Source of the DNA: Caldilineaceae bacterium
GTDB taxonomy: Bacteria; Chloroflexota; Anaerolineae; Caldilineales; Caldilineaceae
NCBI GenBank assembly: GCA_022823185.1
Contig: JAJDXQ010000005.1
Coordinates: 50,822 to 114,821, forward strand
Length of the DNA stretch: 64,000 bases
Direction of reading: 5' to 3'
Shown: one piece after another, positions 55,179-64,000 of the stretch
Numbering within the stretch: the stretch's first letter is position 1
Layout: every line of letters starts with the position of its first letter
Translations under genes and position numbers: made by a program
Notes under the pieces: generated by a model
What the model was told of the DNA's origin: nothing
Seen by the model: only the letters and a program-made list of their open reading frames with translations
The model's database searches: none

Positions 55179-55964
55179 CTATTGGATACTGAGCCCGCCA
55201 TCGATCACGAGGGCATGGCCGTTAAGATAGGCTGCCTTGTCCGAACTGAGCCACAGTACAGAGTTGGCAACCTCTTGCGGTTTGATCAGGCGCTTCATGG
55301 GCAGGCTGGAGATCAGCGTCGATGCCACGTGATCGTCACCGCGCGTGAAGCGTTCGAACATGGAGGTGGCCACGACGGCGGGGCAAACGGCGTTCACGCG
55401 AATGCCAGAGTCGACATATTCGAGCGCGACCGCCCTGGTCAGCCCGATCACGCCGTGTTTGCTCGCCACGTAGGAAGCCATATTGCTTTGACCCAGGTGT
55501 CCGACGGTCGAAGATGTATTGACGATGGAGCCTCCGCCTTGCTCAAGCATTGCCGGGATTTCGTGCTTCATACTCAGCCACACACCCTTGAGATTGATGT
55601 CTATGACCCGGTCCCAATCCTCCTCGCTGCTGTCCAATATGGACGCATTGGCGGGTTCGACTCCGGCGTTGTTGTGGGCGACATCCAAACGACCGTATTC
55701 GGCGACGGTCAAGCGAACCATGTTTTCGACATCGCTCGACTTGGACACATCGGCCTGTACAAAGAGCGCTTCGCCACCGGCATCACGGATGAGGCGCGCC
55801 GTTTCAAGGCCGCTCTTGCTGTCCACGTCACACACGACAACTTTGGCCCGTGCCTGCGCGAAGGCCAGCGCCGAAGCCCGGCCAATGCCGGAACCCGCTC
55901 CCGTAACCAGCGCTACCTTATCCGCCAACGTTGCGCCTATAGACACAAATGAAGCGTCCTCCAT
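55179..55964 (-). CDS. SDR family oxidoreductase (glucose/3-oxoacyl reductase-like), copy 1
   Basis: A 261-residue classical short-chain dehydrogenase. KVALVTGAGSGIGRASALAF is the NAD(P)-binding motif, NNAGVEPAN the stabilising motif, and the catalytic set is Ser in IVNTSSTVGH and Tyr-x3-Lys in SYVASKHG. It ends with ALVIDGGLSIQ. The start at 55964 gives a normal length; the frame remains open to 56432 but that region overlaps the upstream gene. It lies 17 bases after the other SDR gene, and the two share about the same organisation. Confidence 0.9.
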   Translation of the reverse strand: MEDASFVSIGATLADKVALVTGAGSGIGRASALAFAQARAKVVVCDVDSKSGLETARLIRDAGGEALFVQADVSKSSDVENMVRLTVAEYGRLDVAHNNAGVEPANASILDSSEEDWDRVIDINLKGVWLSMKHEIPAMLEQGGGSIVNTSSTVGHLGQSNMASYVASKHGVIGLTRAVALEYVDSGIRVNAVCPAVVATSMFERFTRGDDHVASTLISSLPMKRLIKPQEVANSVLWLSSDKAAYLNGHALVIDGGLSIQ

Positions 55965-55981
55965 AAGCCGATGCTCTGCGC

Positions 55982-56737
55982 CTATGCCAGAATGCCGCCA
56001 TCCACGGCCATCGGGTGCCCGGTAACAAACGACGCGGCGTCGGAACAGAGCCAGACGACGGCCTCGGCAATCTCCTCCGGCCTTCCCATGCGCCCGATTG
56101 GCTCCAACTCGGTAAAATTGGCGACAGCGTCTGGGTAGTCGACCGCCTGTTGCGCAACCATCGGCGTGGAAATCAGGCCGGGACAAACAGCGTTGATGCG
56201 GATGTTGGAGCGGGCATACTCCAGCGCGGCGGAGCGCGTCAACTGCACGACGCCGCCCTTGGTCGCGCTGTATACGGCGAGTTCGGGCGTGCCGGTCATG
56301 CCTGCATTGGAAGCCGTGTTGACGATAACGCCCCCGCCCTGCCGCAGCATCTGCGGGATCTCGTACTTCATTGAAAGCCAGACACCCTTCAGATTGACCC
56401 GCATAATGCGGTCGAAATTCTCTTCCGTGCAATCGGCGGTTAGGGACATATCTCCGAGGACGCCGGCATTGTTGAAGGCGCAGTCCAACCGTCCAAACAC
56501 CTCCACACAGCGGTGGACAGCCGCCTCCACCGAGGCCGCCTCACCTACATCGCAGGAGACGAAGACCCCCTCTCCGCCTGAGAGTTCGATCAACCGCAGC
56601 GTCTCCTGGCCGCCGTCAATATCCACATCAGCGACGACTAGCTTGGCCCCGCGGCCAGCGAAGGCCAGGGCCGTAGCTCGGCCAATGCCGGAACCGCCGC
56701 CGGTCACAAAGGTAATCTTCCCGTCCAGACTGTTCAC
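55982..56737 (-). CDS. SDR family oxidoreductase, copy 2
   Basis: A 251-residue classical short-chain dehydrogenase. GKITFVTGGGSGIGRATALA binds the cofactor, NNAGVLGDM follows, and the catalytic residues are in IVNTASNAGM and VYSATKGG (Tyr-x3-Lys). It ends PMAVDGGILA. The start is GTG at 56737 with AAGGAG just upstream; the frame is open to 57283 but that stretch covers a decayed gene on the other strand. First gene of the minus-strand catabolic cluster: SDR, SDR, VOC fusion, isomerase, then importer. Confidence 0.9.
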   Translation of the reverse strand: MNSLDGKITFVTGGGSGIGRATALAFAGRGAKLVVADVDIDGGQETLRLIELSGGEGVFVSCDVGEAASVEAAVHRCVEVFGRLDCAFNNAGVLGDMSLTADCTEENFDRIMRVNLKGVWLSMKYEIPQMLRQGGGVIVNTASNAGMTGTPELAVYSATKGGVVQLTRSAALEYARSNIRINAVCPGLISTPMVAQQAVDYPDAVANFTELEPIGRMGRPEEIAEAVVWLCSDAASFVTGHPMAVDGGILA

Positions 56738-57067
56738 AGCGCTCCTTCCATTTGTGCGAGGATTCGTATTCCCATGGCGTGTCCCGCCATCGTCAATCGG
56801 CGGCAGCGGCAGACGAGTCCAGGAAGCCAAGTTCCTCCAAGCGTTCAATCCATTGTTGCCGGAGAGGGCTTTCGAAGTGTAGTTTGTGGCAATAGCTGTG
56901 TCAAGGCGGGAAAATGGAGCGCCGCGTGCTGCGATAACGCCTTCTGCACTGTAAAGTATAATGGAAGGAGTCTGATTGCGCTTGCCGCGAGAGTATCGTG
57001 CGCGAGGCTGCAAAGAGCGAACTGGGTGACATTCAAACAGGAGTTCCCCCACAAACGAGGCGAACAG

Positions 57068-57478
57068 TTGACCCTCCGTCTCTTCTGTGGCTGGTGGATC
57101 GTCGCTGCCGAGGTTCTCCTGCAGCTCACCTTCCTCAGCATATGTCAGTCTACCGTTGGCGTATTCCCGCGCCCAGTGGTTGAGGATATGGGCTGGCACA
57201 TCTGGCAATTTGCGTTGGGATCGTCGATGGCCGTAATGGCCGGCGCCCTCTGAGGCGTCGTCGTCGGCCGGATGGTCGACCAACGCGGTCCTCGCCTGCC
57301 TGTCCTCGGCGGTGCCTTGGTTTCGGACTTCTGTCTTTTTGGCTTGGGCCGGCAGTCCAGTTTGTGGCTATTCCGGGCACTTCACCTTTGCGCCGGTTTC
57401 ATCGGCTGGACGCTTTTCGGGCCGCTCGTCGTAAACAAAACAATTAACAAGTGGTTCATACGTCGCCGGGGTTGGGCG
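57068..57478 (+). pseudogene. MFS transporter, N-terminal remnant with an in-frame stop
   Basis: The frame reads LFCGWWIVAAEVLLQLTFLS, EDMGWHIWQFALG and AVMAGAL, then TGA (57251-57253), then in the same frame GVVVGRMVDQRGPRLPVLGG and NKTINKWFIRRRGWA. This is the first third of a major-facilitator protein, with the GxxxDRxG-like loop DQRGPR. Similarity ends near 57478, so at least 250 residues are missing. TATAAT at 56957-56962 may be its old promoter. Confidence 0.75.
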
Positions 57479-57533
57479 CATCCCAGATTTGGGGACATCC
57501 TACCCGGAACGCGGTCGTCTCGCCCGCAGTTGA

Positions 57534-57854
57534 ATGCGCAAAAGAAAGATGCTTGCCAATCAGAGCGGTCTGCTGTTCCGGTTTTCGGAGGAAGACTACG
57601 TATATGTCCTGCTGCGTCCTTTGACAGAAGGGAACTGCCTGCACTTCGGCGAGCAGACGATCGTCTGCGAAACCTCGCCCGAATTGGGGCATAAGATCGC
57701 GGCGCGTGAAATCTCCTCAGGCAAAAGGATAATCAAGTACGGCGCGCCTATTGGCTCAGCCGCACGCGACATCCGGGCAGGTGAGCATGTTCAATTGCAC
57801 AACATCAAGAGCGACCATATACCCACCTACCCTCTGAATTCGGAGACCGACTGA
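57534..57854 (+). CDS. SAF-domain protein, UxaA/GarD-type small subunit
   Basis: A 106-residue protein of the SAF type found at the N-terminus or as the small subunit of altronate/galactarate dehydratases and sulfolactate sulfo-lyase. The diagnostic block is GHKIAAREISSGKRIIKYG, then APIGSAARDIRAGEHVQLHN. The large catalytic subunit should follow but an IS copy begins 105 bases downstream and smc after it, so the pair has been lost. Met6 (57549) is an alternative start. It may be an orphan remnant. Confidence 0.75.
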   Translation: MRKRKMLANQSGLLFRFSEEDYVYVLLRPLTEGNCLHFGEQTIVCETSPELGHKIAAREISSGKRIIKYGAPIGSAARDIRAGEHVQLHNIKSDHIPTYPLNSETD

Positions 57855-57966
57855 ACCGGACGAGGAGCGCTCCTGGGTCTGCGAAAACCGAGTTTTTCAG
57901 GATTCCTGCTCCAGGACGGCCGCAAAGGTATCCGCAATACCGTTCCGGCCGTCTGCCCAAGTCTCG

Positions 57967-58769
57967 CTGACGTTTGATTATTTTTGTCACATTGGCGACA
58001 ATAGGAGGCTGTCTACAGAGAGGATTGCCGACCATCAGTGGCAGAAACGATACGCATTTCTGCGAGGACACGCTCGTGCCTGCGCAGGGCAAGAGGAAAA
58101 GTGTCGCCGTTTAGTTGAGGCAGTTCACTGGATTCTGCCCACCGGCCCCCAGTGGCGTGAACTGCCGGACAGATATGGAAAGTGGAACAGTGTATTCAAG
58201 CGCTTCGCACGCTGGGAAGAGAACAGTGTTTGGGCCGATATGTTCGAACAGTTCGCCCAGGACCCAGAGGTGGCAGCGGTGATGCCCGACAGTACAGCTG
58301 TACGCGGCCAAATGTGCGCAGCAGGCGGCTCAAAAAAGGGGGCCCTAAGCAAGAACGGTGCCTGGGCCGGAGTCGGGGCGGATTCAGCAGCAAGATCCAT
58401 CTCCTCGTTGATGCCCTTGGTCTGCCTCTAAAGTTCATATTGACCGCTGGTGAACGCAATGATATGACCCAAGCTGAATCGTTGTTCGCCCCCTTCGATT
58501 TTGAAGCCGTCTTCGCCGATAAAGGCTACGATTCCGACCCTTGGCGAGAGCTGCTCGCAGCCCAACAGGTCGAGGTGGTCATCCCCTACCGTTGCAATCG
58601 CAAACAACCACGAGACTATGACCGAATCCGCTACCGAGAACGCAACATCGTCGAACGTTTCATCAACAAAATCAAGTGGTATCGACGCATTTTCACTCGC
58701 TATGACAAACTCGCACGACGTTTAATGGCTCTCTTGCATTTCGCTTCTACTCTGATCCGGCTTAAATGA
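57967..58769 (+). CDS. IS5-family transposase expressed by -1 frameshift
   Basis: The first frame (57967-58431) has RRLVEAVHWILPTGPQWREL, FARWEENSVWADMFEQF and the first catalytic Asp in MPDSTAVRGQM. At A-AAA-AAG (58332-58338) a -1 slip joins it to the second frame, giving GGSKKGGPKQE then LGRSRGGFSSKIHLLVDALG, the second Asp in ADKGYDSD and the final Glu in RERNIVERFINKIKWYRR, ending 58769. The join recreates the normal family sequence. The copy-1 start codon ATG is ATT here, so initiation may be weak or use another codon. Confidence 0.8.
58332..58338 (+). promoter_or_regulatory. -1 ribosomal frameshift heptamer A-AAA-AAG
   Basis: In the upstream frame the codons read TCA AAA AAG, giving the efficient slippery heptamer A AAA AAG. 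GC-rich sequence follows. In copy 1 the matching bases read A AAT ATG and cannot slip. Confidence 0.75.
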
Positions 58770-58798
58770 AATGTCAACGGACCTAACCACGGTTTCTA

Positions 58799-61700
58799 AT
58801 GCTGCGAATCAAAAGTGTAAGCCTCAAGGGCTTCAAAACCTTTGCCCAACAGACCGAGTTCTCCTTCGGCGCAGGCGTCACAGCAATCGTAGGCCCCAAC
58901 GGGTGCGGCAAGAGCAACGTTGCCGATGCCATACGCTGGTGCTTGGGCGAACAGAGCTTCGGGCTCCTGAGATCAAGGAAGACCGTCGATGTCATCTTCT
59001 CGGGTAGCGACAAAAAGGCCCGGCAAGGGATGGCCGCGGTCAGCATCATCCTTGACAATGAGGCGGGTGACCTCAAAATCGACTTCAGCGAAGTTGAAAT
59101 CACGCGCAGGGCCTACCGCGACGGCGACAACGAATATCTCATAAACGGACAGAGGGTCCGCCTGCAGGACATTACGCAACTGCTCGGTCCCAGCGGGTTG
59201 GGGAAGCGCACCTACGCAGTAATAGGACAAGGCCTCATCGACCGCGTCCTCAGCCTCAAGCCCGAAGAACGGCGCGCGCTCTTCGAAGAAGCCGCTGGAA
59301 TCACCGGCTACCAGCAGAAAAGACAGGCCGCTTTACGCCGTCTTGAAGCGACCCAGCACAACCTTGGCCGCGTTCAAGATCTCCTCGCCGAACTCTCTCC
59401 GAGGCTAAGCAGTCTCAAACGGCAGGCCGAACGCGCCCTCGAACGACAACAGGTCGAAACCGACTTGAAGGATCTCCTCCACGTCTGGTACGGCTACCAG
59501 TGGCATCGCGCGCTCAGGGACATGAACGGCGCCCGGGTCACAGTGCAACGCGGCCAGAATGACACGGTCGTCCTCCGCGAACGTCTGAACGCCATTCGAA
59601 CCAATCTCGACCGCGTGCGCCAGCGCCAGTCTGAGCTCCGGGCTGACCAGAGCGATCTGACCAGGTCAGGCGATGCCCGCCTTCGCCGTATAGCCGAGGT
59701 GATTCGCCGCCTCGCCGTCACTGAGGAACGACTCAACCAGACAGTCGCACGGCAAATTGAACTGAATGGCGAACGCAGTCAGCTGCAAGCCCGGAAGGAA
59801 GCCGCCCAACTCCGGCTGGAAGCGCTACTTGATGATCTGGACAAGGCCCGGACTCGCCACAGTTTCTGTCAGAACGCTGTCCGCAACCTGCAAAGCAAAC
59901 TTGCTGACACCGAGAAACAGTTCCTCGATGCCCGCAGGCGCCTGCGTGATTGTCAGGCAGACGTGAGAAGAGAAGAAGACGCCGCCTCAAAGCTGCGCAG
60001 CCGGCTGGATCAGCTTGTAGAGCGGCGGCACACGTTGGAGGAAAACGCGACCCGATTCGAGGCCGATATTCAGCGCCGCAACCAGGCCGCCTCCAAAGCA
60101 GACCTGGATTTGACAGCGTCCCGGACCGCCGCCGCCAAACAGAAGGCCAGGATCCAGGCGATTCAGAGCGACATCACTGAAGTTTCAAACAGAATTGAGT
60201 CCGAACAGGTCACCCTGAAAAGAGAGGAAGACGCCGGAAATCACCAGCAGCGTGAAGTAGAACGCCTGCAGACTCGCCTAGAACTGCTGCATCCGGTTCG
60301 GGGCGGCAGTAACCTCTACGCAACCGGAGTTCGGTCCGTCCTGGAAGCATCGCAGCAAGGCCGGTTGGACGGAATTCTGGGCACGGTTGCCTCCCGAATC
60401 CAGGTTCCCCCCCGGCTGGAGCACGCCATTGAAGTCGCCTTGGGCGCCGCCCTGCAAAACCTGATCGTTACTTCATGGCAGGACGCGCAGGGCGCCATCG
60501 AATACCTGAAGAATGCAGGGGCCGGACGCGCCACCTTCCTTCCCCTGAACCGGCTGCGTTCTCGGTCGCCCATTCCCGCGCCCCCACTGAATGGCATCAT
60601 TGGCAATGCTGCCAAAGCAGTGCAGTGTGAATCCGAGGCCGCACCGGCTATCGAGCATCTGTTGCAACGGGTCTGGATCGCAGAAGACCTGCCCGCGGCC
60701 CGCCATGCGCTTGACCAGCATGCCCCAAACACAAGCAACGGCCGCTTGCGACGCGGTCGTCACATCTCCAGCGTCCCCATGCCCACAGTGGTGACGCTGG
60801 CAGGCGAAATCATCCGGCCCGGCGGCGCCGTCACGGGAGGCAACAACGGCGGCAGTCAGCGCCGCTCCGCCCTTGCTTGGGAGAGGGAAGCCCGCGAACT
60901 GCCGGCAGAGCTGGCAGAAGCCGAGTCGCGGGCGCATCTGGCCGTCAAGAGGATCCAGGCTATCCGCCAAAAGATCGAGGAGCAGTCCAACAAGCGGTCA
61001 AAGCTGGAGAACAGTCGCCAGCCGCTGCTCGAGGAATCGCAGCGCCAGCGGTCACATCTGGAGCGGGCAGAGCTTGACGCCGCCCGCACGCAGCAGGAAG
61101 CTGCCTGGCAACAGAGACTCTTCGACCAAACCAGAATTGAACTGGCGGAAATGGAATCTACGGAACGAAAGCTCTCTCTGGCTCTGGAAGAAGCTGAAGT
61201 CTTGCTGGCAGACGCCCGCCTGAGGGCCCGAAAGGCCGAAGAGGCTGCCCAGGGCAGCCCGGAAGAACTGTTGCGCCGCCTGGCAGACCGGCGCGCCGAA
61301 GCAGCTTCGGCGCACGAGAACCTCAACAGCCTGCAGACATTGATTGCCGAACAGAAACGCGCTCTTGATCAACTCGACAACCAGCTCCAGTCCAGGAAAA
61401 AGCGGCAGGATGCGCTCGACGCAGAGGAAGAACGGCTTCGCGCAAGCGTCACGGACGTTTCCGCCGAAGAGCGGGATCTGAACTCGGCGGTCACCGCGCA
61501 CCAGCGCAAGGTGACTGAACTGGAGTCTGAATTAAGGAAGTTCGACTCGAAACTGGCCCGCGCGGAGGCGGATGAGCGGGCCGGCCAGCAGCTTTTGCAT
61601 CAAAATGAGTCGGAGCTGAACGATGCACGGCTTGCCTTGCAGCGCACAGAAGACCGTCTCGCCCGCCTGCGCCGCGATATCCGCCAGGACTTCGGCCTTG

Positions 61701-62494
61701 CAGACATGGAAGAAACGACTGGACTGCCCTACCAGCCACCCCTCCCACTGAAAACGCTTGTCGCCCAGTTGCCCATCGTTCACGACCTTCCTGCCGGCTT
61801 GACAGAGGAAGTAAGAGACACCAGGGCACGCGTGCGGCGCCTAAGCAATGTCAACCCCGACGCCCCCCGGGAATACGAAGAAGCCGCCGCACGTTATCAC
61901 TTTCTCCAGTCCCAGTTCGAAGATCTCGAGGAGGCTGCCAGCGACCTCCAGCAGGTAATCCGCGCGCTCGATAACCGCATGGAGGGAGACCTGCGCCGCA
62001 CCTTTGATGCAGTCGCGGCAGAGTTTCTGAAATTCTTCAAGCTGCTGCTCCAGGGTGGGACGGCCCAGCTTACCGTCACCCACCCCGACGACATCCTCAA
62101 CACGGGCATCGAAATCTTCGCCCGCCCGCCGGGCAAGCGTACACAGAACCTGGACCTCCTCTCCGGCGGCGAACGTTCTCTGACTGCCTGTGCCCTCGTC
62201 TTTGCAATTCTACGCGTCAGCCCGACCCCCTTCTGCGTGCTCGACGAAGTGGATGCAACGCTCGACGAGGCCAACGTAGACCGGCTCCGCGCCGCCATGG
62301 AAGAACTTCATGACCAGACCCAATTCATCATCATCACCCACAACCGTCGAACACTCGAAATCGCTAACTGCATCTACGGCATCACCATGGGTGACGACGG
62401 GGTAAGTAAAGTGATAAGCCTGAAACTGGAAGGCGACCGATATAGAGCAAATGAGGGCCAAGCCCCGATTCAAGCCCCTGCCGTCGCCTTCTAA
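58799..62494 (+). CDS. smc: Chromosome segregation protein SMC
   Basis: A 1231-residue ATPase that dimerises through a hinge, forms long coiled coils and organises the chromosome with ScpA/ScpB. Walker A GPNGCGKS is at residues 32-39, with the [20 protein letters not shown] block soon after. Coiled coil runs to about 510 and from about 680 to 1000. The hinge, about 515-680, includes [18 protein letters not shown] and [11 protein letters not shown]. The signature [13 protein letters not shown] (about 1121) and Walker [16 protein letters not shown] (about 1145) complete the head. No clear ribosome site precedes the ATG, and an IS copy ends 15 bases upstream, so its native promoter may have been displaced. 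Confidence 0.96.
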   Translation: MLRIKSVSLKGFKTFAQQTEFSFGAGVTAIVGPNGCGKSNVADAIRWCLGEQSFGLLRSRKTVDVIFSGSDKKARQGMAAVSIILDNEAGDLKIDFSEVEITRRAYRDGDNEYLINGQRVRLQDITQLLGPSGLGKRTYAVIGQGLIDRVLSLKPEERRALFEEAAGITGYQQKRQAALRRLEATQHNLGRVQDLLAELSPRLSSLKRQAERALERQQVETDLKDLLHVWYGYQWHRALRDMNGARVTVQRGQNDTVVLRERLNAIRTNLDRVRQRQSELRADQSDLTRSGDARLRRIAEVIRRLAVTEERLNQTVARQIELNGERSQLQARKEAAQLRLEALLDDLDKARTRHSFCQNAVRNLQSKLADTEKQFLDARRRLRDCQADVRREEDAASKLRSRLDQLVERRHTLEENATRFEADIQRRNQAASKADLDLTASRTAAAKQKARIQAIQSDITEVSNRIESEQVTLKREEDAGNHQQREVERLQTRLELLHPVRGGSNLYATGVRSVLEASQQGRLDGILGTVASRIQVPPRLEHAIEVALGAALQNLIVTSWQDAQGAIEYLKNAGAGRATFLPLNRLRSRSPIPAPPLNGIIGNAAKAVQCESEAAPAIEHLLQRVWIAEDLPAARHALDQHAPNTSNGRLRRGRHISSVPMPTVVTLAGEIIRPGGAVTGGNNGGSQRRSALAWEREARELPAELAEAESRAHLAVKRIQAIRQKIEEQSNKRSKLENSRQPLLEESQRQRSHLERAELDAARTQQEAAWQQRLFDQTRIELAEMESTERKLSLALEEAEVLLADARLRARKAEEAAQGSPEELLRRLADRRAEAASAHENLNSLQTLIAEQKRALDQLDNQLQSRKKRQDALDAEEERLRASVTDVSAEERDLNSAVTAHQRKVTELESELRKFDSKLARAEADERAGQQLLHQNESELNDARLALQRTEDRLARLRRDIRQDFGLADMEETTGLPYQPPLPLKTLVAQLPIVHDLPAGLTEEVRDTRARVRRLSNVNPDAPREYEEAAARYHFLQSQFEDLEEAASDLQQVIRALDNRMEGDLRRTFDAVAAEFLKFFKLLLQGGTAQLTVTHPDDILNTGIEIFARPPGKRTQNLDLLSGGERSLTACALVFAILRVSPTPFCVLDEVDATLDEANVDRLRAAMEELHDQTQFIIITHNRRTLEIANCIYGITMGDDGVSKVISLKLEGDRYRANEGQAPIQAPAVAF

Positions 62495-62570
62495 CCTTCC
62501 CCTTTCCACTCATTAGCCACACCACTTCCCATCCCAGTACCTCTTCGCCCCACAGTGGAAATACGCCACC

Positions 62571-62642
62571 GCCTTTCTCCCCGCCTTTCTGTGCCCCTCT
62601 GTGTCCCTCCGTGGATCATTGCTGTTGCCCTTCTCCGTAGAT
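62571..62642. repeat. Dispersed short-period repeat, second site
   Basis: The minus strand reads CCACGGAGGGACACAGAG followed by GGGCACAGAAAGG units, of the same type as 37512-37580. It lies between smc and the DUF4399 gene. Confidence 0.5.
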
Positions 62643-62718
62643 CAGACTTATTCTTCGCGCCCCTCCCAAAAAATGCGCGCATCCCTCCCAGTATTTTCTA
62701 CAACAGAGGGCCCCCCAC

Positions 62719-62746
62719 TTGCCAGCCCCAACGGATACAGTATAAT
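62719..62746 (+). promoter_or_regulatory. Promoter of the DUF4399-repeat gene
   Basis: TTGCCA (62719-62724), a 16-base spacer and TATAAT (62741-62746) form a good housekeeping promoter. The leader would be about 126 bases. Confidence 0.65.
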
Positions 62747-62878
62747 TCCCTGTTGTACACCGACTGGTCCTGTTCAGTCCCTTCCGGCATTCCAACGCCA
62801 GCCCAGGAGCGCCTATCGCGCAATTCTGACTGAACCAGACCGCAAGGAATGCGACAACTACTCCGACGGAGCACGTAA

Positions 62879-64000
62879 ATGAACAACGTTCACCCATTGA
62901 TTCGAGTTGGCGGTCCGGTCCTGGCCCTTCTCATCATTATCTATGCCGTCAACTCGGCAGTAGACACCTTCAGGGCTGACCTGAAGGCGGCCAGAGATGC
63001 CGAAAGGGAAGCAACACTTGCCGCCGCCCAACCAGAGTCGGAGCAGGAAGTGGAAGAAGACGCCACCGCAGAGGCCCCCGCCCAAGATGAAGGCGCCCAG
63101 GCTGAAAATGAACAGGCCGAAGTCGAAGACGAAGGGACCGTTACGCCGGAAGTCTCTTTCCGTCAGCCAACCAGCAACGCAATCGTCCCGCCTACCTTTG
63201 TCGTCAAAATGGGCGCCGTCGGGGTGGCCGTCGATCCCTCCGGCGACGTCGTTCCGGACTCAGGCCATTTTCACATCCTCGTTGATACCGATTTCATCTC
63301 TACCGGCGAAGTCATCCCTGACGACGAACAACACATTCACTACGGTGACGCGTCCCTGGAAACTGAGCTGACGCTGCCGCCCGGCGAGCATATTCTGCGC
63401 CTCCAGTTCGCCGACGGACTCCATACCGCTCTCGAAGGCGAAGAATACCGAGACACCATCGTGGTCTTCGTCGAAGAAGACGCGCCTGACCAGGCCGTGG
63501 CATTCTTTGAACCGCTCGACGGCACGACCGTCGCCTCACCTTTTGAAGTGGTCATGACCGCCGCCGGTCTCATCGTCGAACCCTCAGGCGAAGTAAACGA
63601 CGGCGCTGGCCACTTCCACATTCTCGTCAACACCGACTTCAAGCCGGCAGACGAAGTCATCATCGACGACGCACAGCATCTCCATTACGGTAAAGGCCAG
63701 ACCACCGTCTCCCTCGACCTTGAACCCGGCGAGCACACCCTGCGTCTTCAGTTCGCCGACGGTCTCCATACCGCTCTCGAAGGCGACCAGTACCGCTATA
63801 CCATCACCGTCGTCGTCGAGGAAGGCGAAGCGACGCCCTCCGTCCGCTTCGAACAGCCTGCCGACCGCGCAACCGTCGCCTCACCCTTCGAGGTCGTCAT
63901 GGCCGCCTCCGGCCTCATCGTCGAACCCTCCGGCGAGGTCAACCAGGGCGCCGGCCACTTCCACATCCTCGTCAACACCGACTTCACGCCCACAGGCGAG
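62879..64000 (+). CDS. Membrane-anchored protein with tandem DUF4399-like domains (partial, 3' end outside window)
   Basis: 374 codons without a stop. The N-terminus has one membrane helix (VGGPVLALLIIIYAVNSAV), then an acidic Glu/Ala/Gln-rich linker to about residue 85. After that come DUF4399-like units of 115 residues starting near 93, 208 and 323. Each has SGHFHILVDTDF or AGHFHILVNTDF, an HIHYG or HLHYG motif and LPPGEHILRLQFADGLHTAL. The conserved His residues suggest metal or ligand binding outside the cell. The third unit is cut by the window. DUF4399 has no known function, and such proteins usually carry one domain. Confidence 0.85.
   Translation, partial: MNNVHPLIRVGGPVLALLIIIYAVNSAVDTFRADLKAARDAEREATLAAAQPESEQEVEEDATAEAPAQDEGAQAENEQAEVEDEGTVTPEVSFRQPTSNAIVPPTFVVKMGAVGVAVDPSGDVVPDSGHFHILVDTDFISTGEVIPDDEQHIHYGDASLETELTLPPGEHILRLQFADGLHTALEGEEYRDTIVVFVEEDAPDQAVAFFEPLDGTTVASPFEVVMTAAGLIVEPSGEVNDGAGHFHILVNTDFKPADEVIIDDAQHLHYGKGQTTVSLDLEPGEHTLRLQFADGLHTALEGDQYRYTITVVVEEGEATPSVRFEQPADRATVASPFEVVMAASGLIVEPSGEVNQGAGHFHILVNTDFTPTGE
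63156..64000 (+). repeat. Tandem coding repeat, period 345 bp
   Basis: Equivalent positions recur exactly 345 bases apart (for example the GGCCA of GHFHILV at 63263, 63608 and 63953). Units 2 and 3 are nearly identical in DNA over long stretches, whereas unit 1 is more divergent, which points to recent duplication. Confidence 0.85.

Larger units (their letters stand above)
57960..58783 (+). mobile_element. IS5-family insertion sequence, copy 2
   Basis: About 824 bases with one two-frame transposase gene. The right end (reversed GGTCCGTTGACATT) matches that of copy 1 and is followed by TA. The left terminal bases have diverged, so the left boundary is approximate. It is in the same orientation as copy 1, 11 kb away, and ends 15 bases before smc. 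Confidence 0.8.

Noticed and set aside
54013..55230. A 405-codon open frame on the plus strand
   Set aside because: Antisense to the VOC fusion gene, which has intact catalytic motifs.
55982..57283. Extending the second SDR gene upstream to 57283
   Set aside because: The added 180 residues have no SDR similarity and run antisense through an MFS remnant; a GTG with AAGGAG at 56737 gives the normal length.

Overview
The window reads like a chromosome segment of a GC-rich Chloroflexota bacterium, probably from the Caldilinea/Anaerolinea side. The reasons are a CUT1 sugar-transporter load with Tat-type lipoprotein binding proteins, LysM and FxLYD-type lipoproteins, an F420-type Ddn reductase, sulfatase and phytanoyl-dioxygenase clusters, and recurring intergenic hairpins. 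This placement is inference; no rRNA is present to confirm it.

Layout. 1-4435 (minus): oligopeptide/dipeptide ABC operon, cut by the window edge. 4880-4962: tRNA-Leu(UAA) with a near-consensus promoter. 5280-16482: mostly housekeeping genes (MltG, a GDP-deoxymannose reductase with a GDP-mannose dehydratase, a DUF4062-like protein, a Nudix hydrolase, PheT, RNase Z, a small phosphoesterase, a LysM lipoprotein). 16483-37154: about 20 kb with every gene on the minus strand. It holds an ALDH7-type dehydrogenase, two phytanoyl-CoA-dioxygenase-like proteins, a Gfo/Idh/MocA oxidoreductase, two binding-protein/permease/permease sugar importers, two sulfatase-superfamily enzymes, tandem NodB-like deacetylases and a DegT/StrS aminotransferase. 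It looks like a locus for capturing and processing a modified (sulfated, acylated or amino) glycan. Inside it, two AT-rich genes of unknown function lie between 83-bp direct repeats.

37155-46715: a Ddn-type reductase, a PyrK-like electron-transfer protein, a P1 peptidase, SufE, a small basic protein, a methyltransferase, molybdenum-enzyme maturation genes (two XdhC-type genes and a MocA-type transferase, with terC between them on the other strand) and an unknown membrane protein with a promoter placed for leaderless transcription. 46980-58783: an 11.8-kb block bounded by two IS5-family copies in the same orientation. It carries a third sugar importer plus a TIM-barrel isomerase, a two-VOC fusion protein and two SDR dehydrogenases, with decayed genes at its margins (ISAs1 transposase tail, Uma2-like tail, MFS N-terminus, a lone SAF/UxaA-type small subunit). 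58799-62494: smc, starting 15 bases after the right IS copy. 62879-64000: start of a membrane-anchored protein made of 115-residue DUF4399-like repeats, running off the window.

How the parts may work together. The three sugar importers have no ATPase gene in the window, so a shared MsmX/UgpC-type ATPase elsewhere is expected. Each binding-protein gene is separated from its permease genes by an RNA hairpin, which would allow more binding protein than permease to be made. Imported sugars would be handled by the neighbouring oxidoreductases, isomerase, aminotransferase and dioxygenases. Several single-gene transcription units share an extended -10 promoter of the form TGnTAnAnT.
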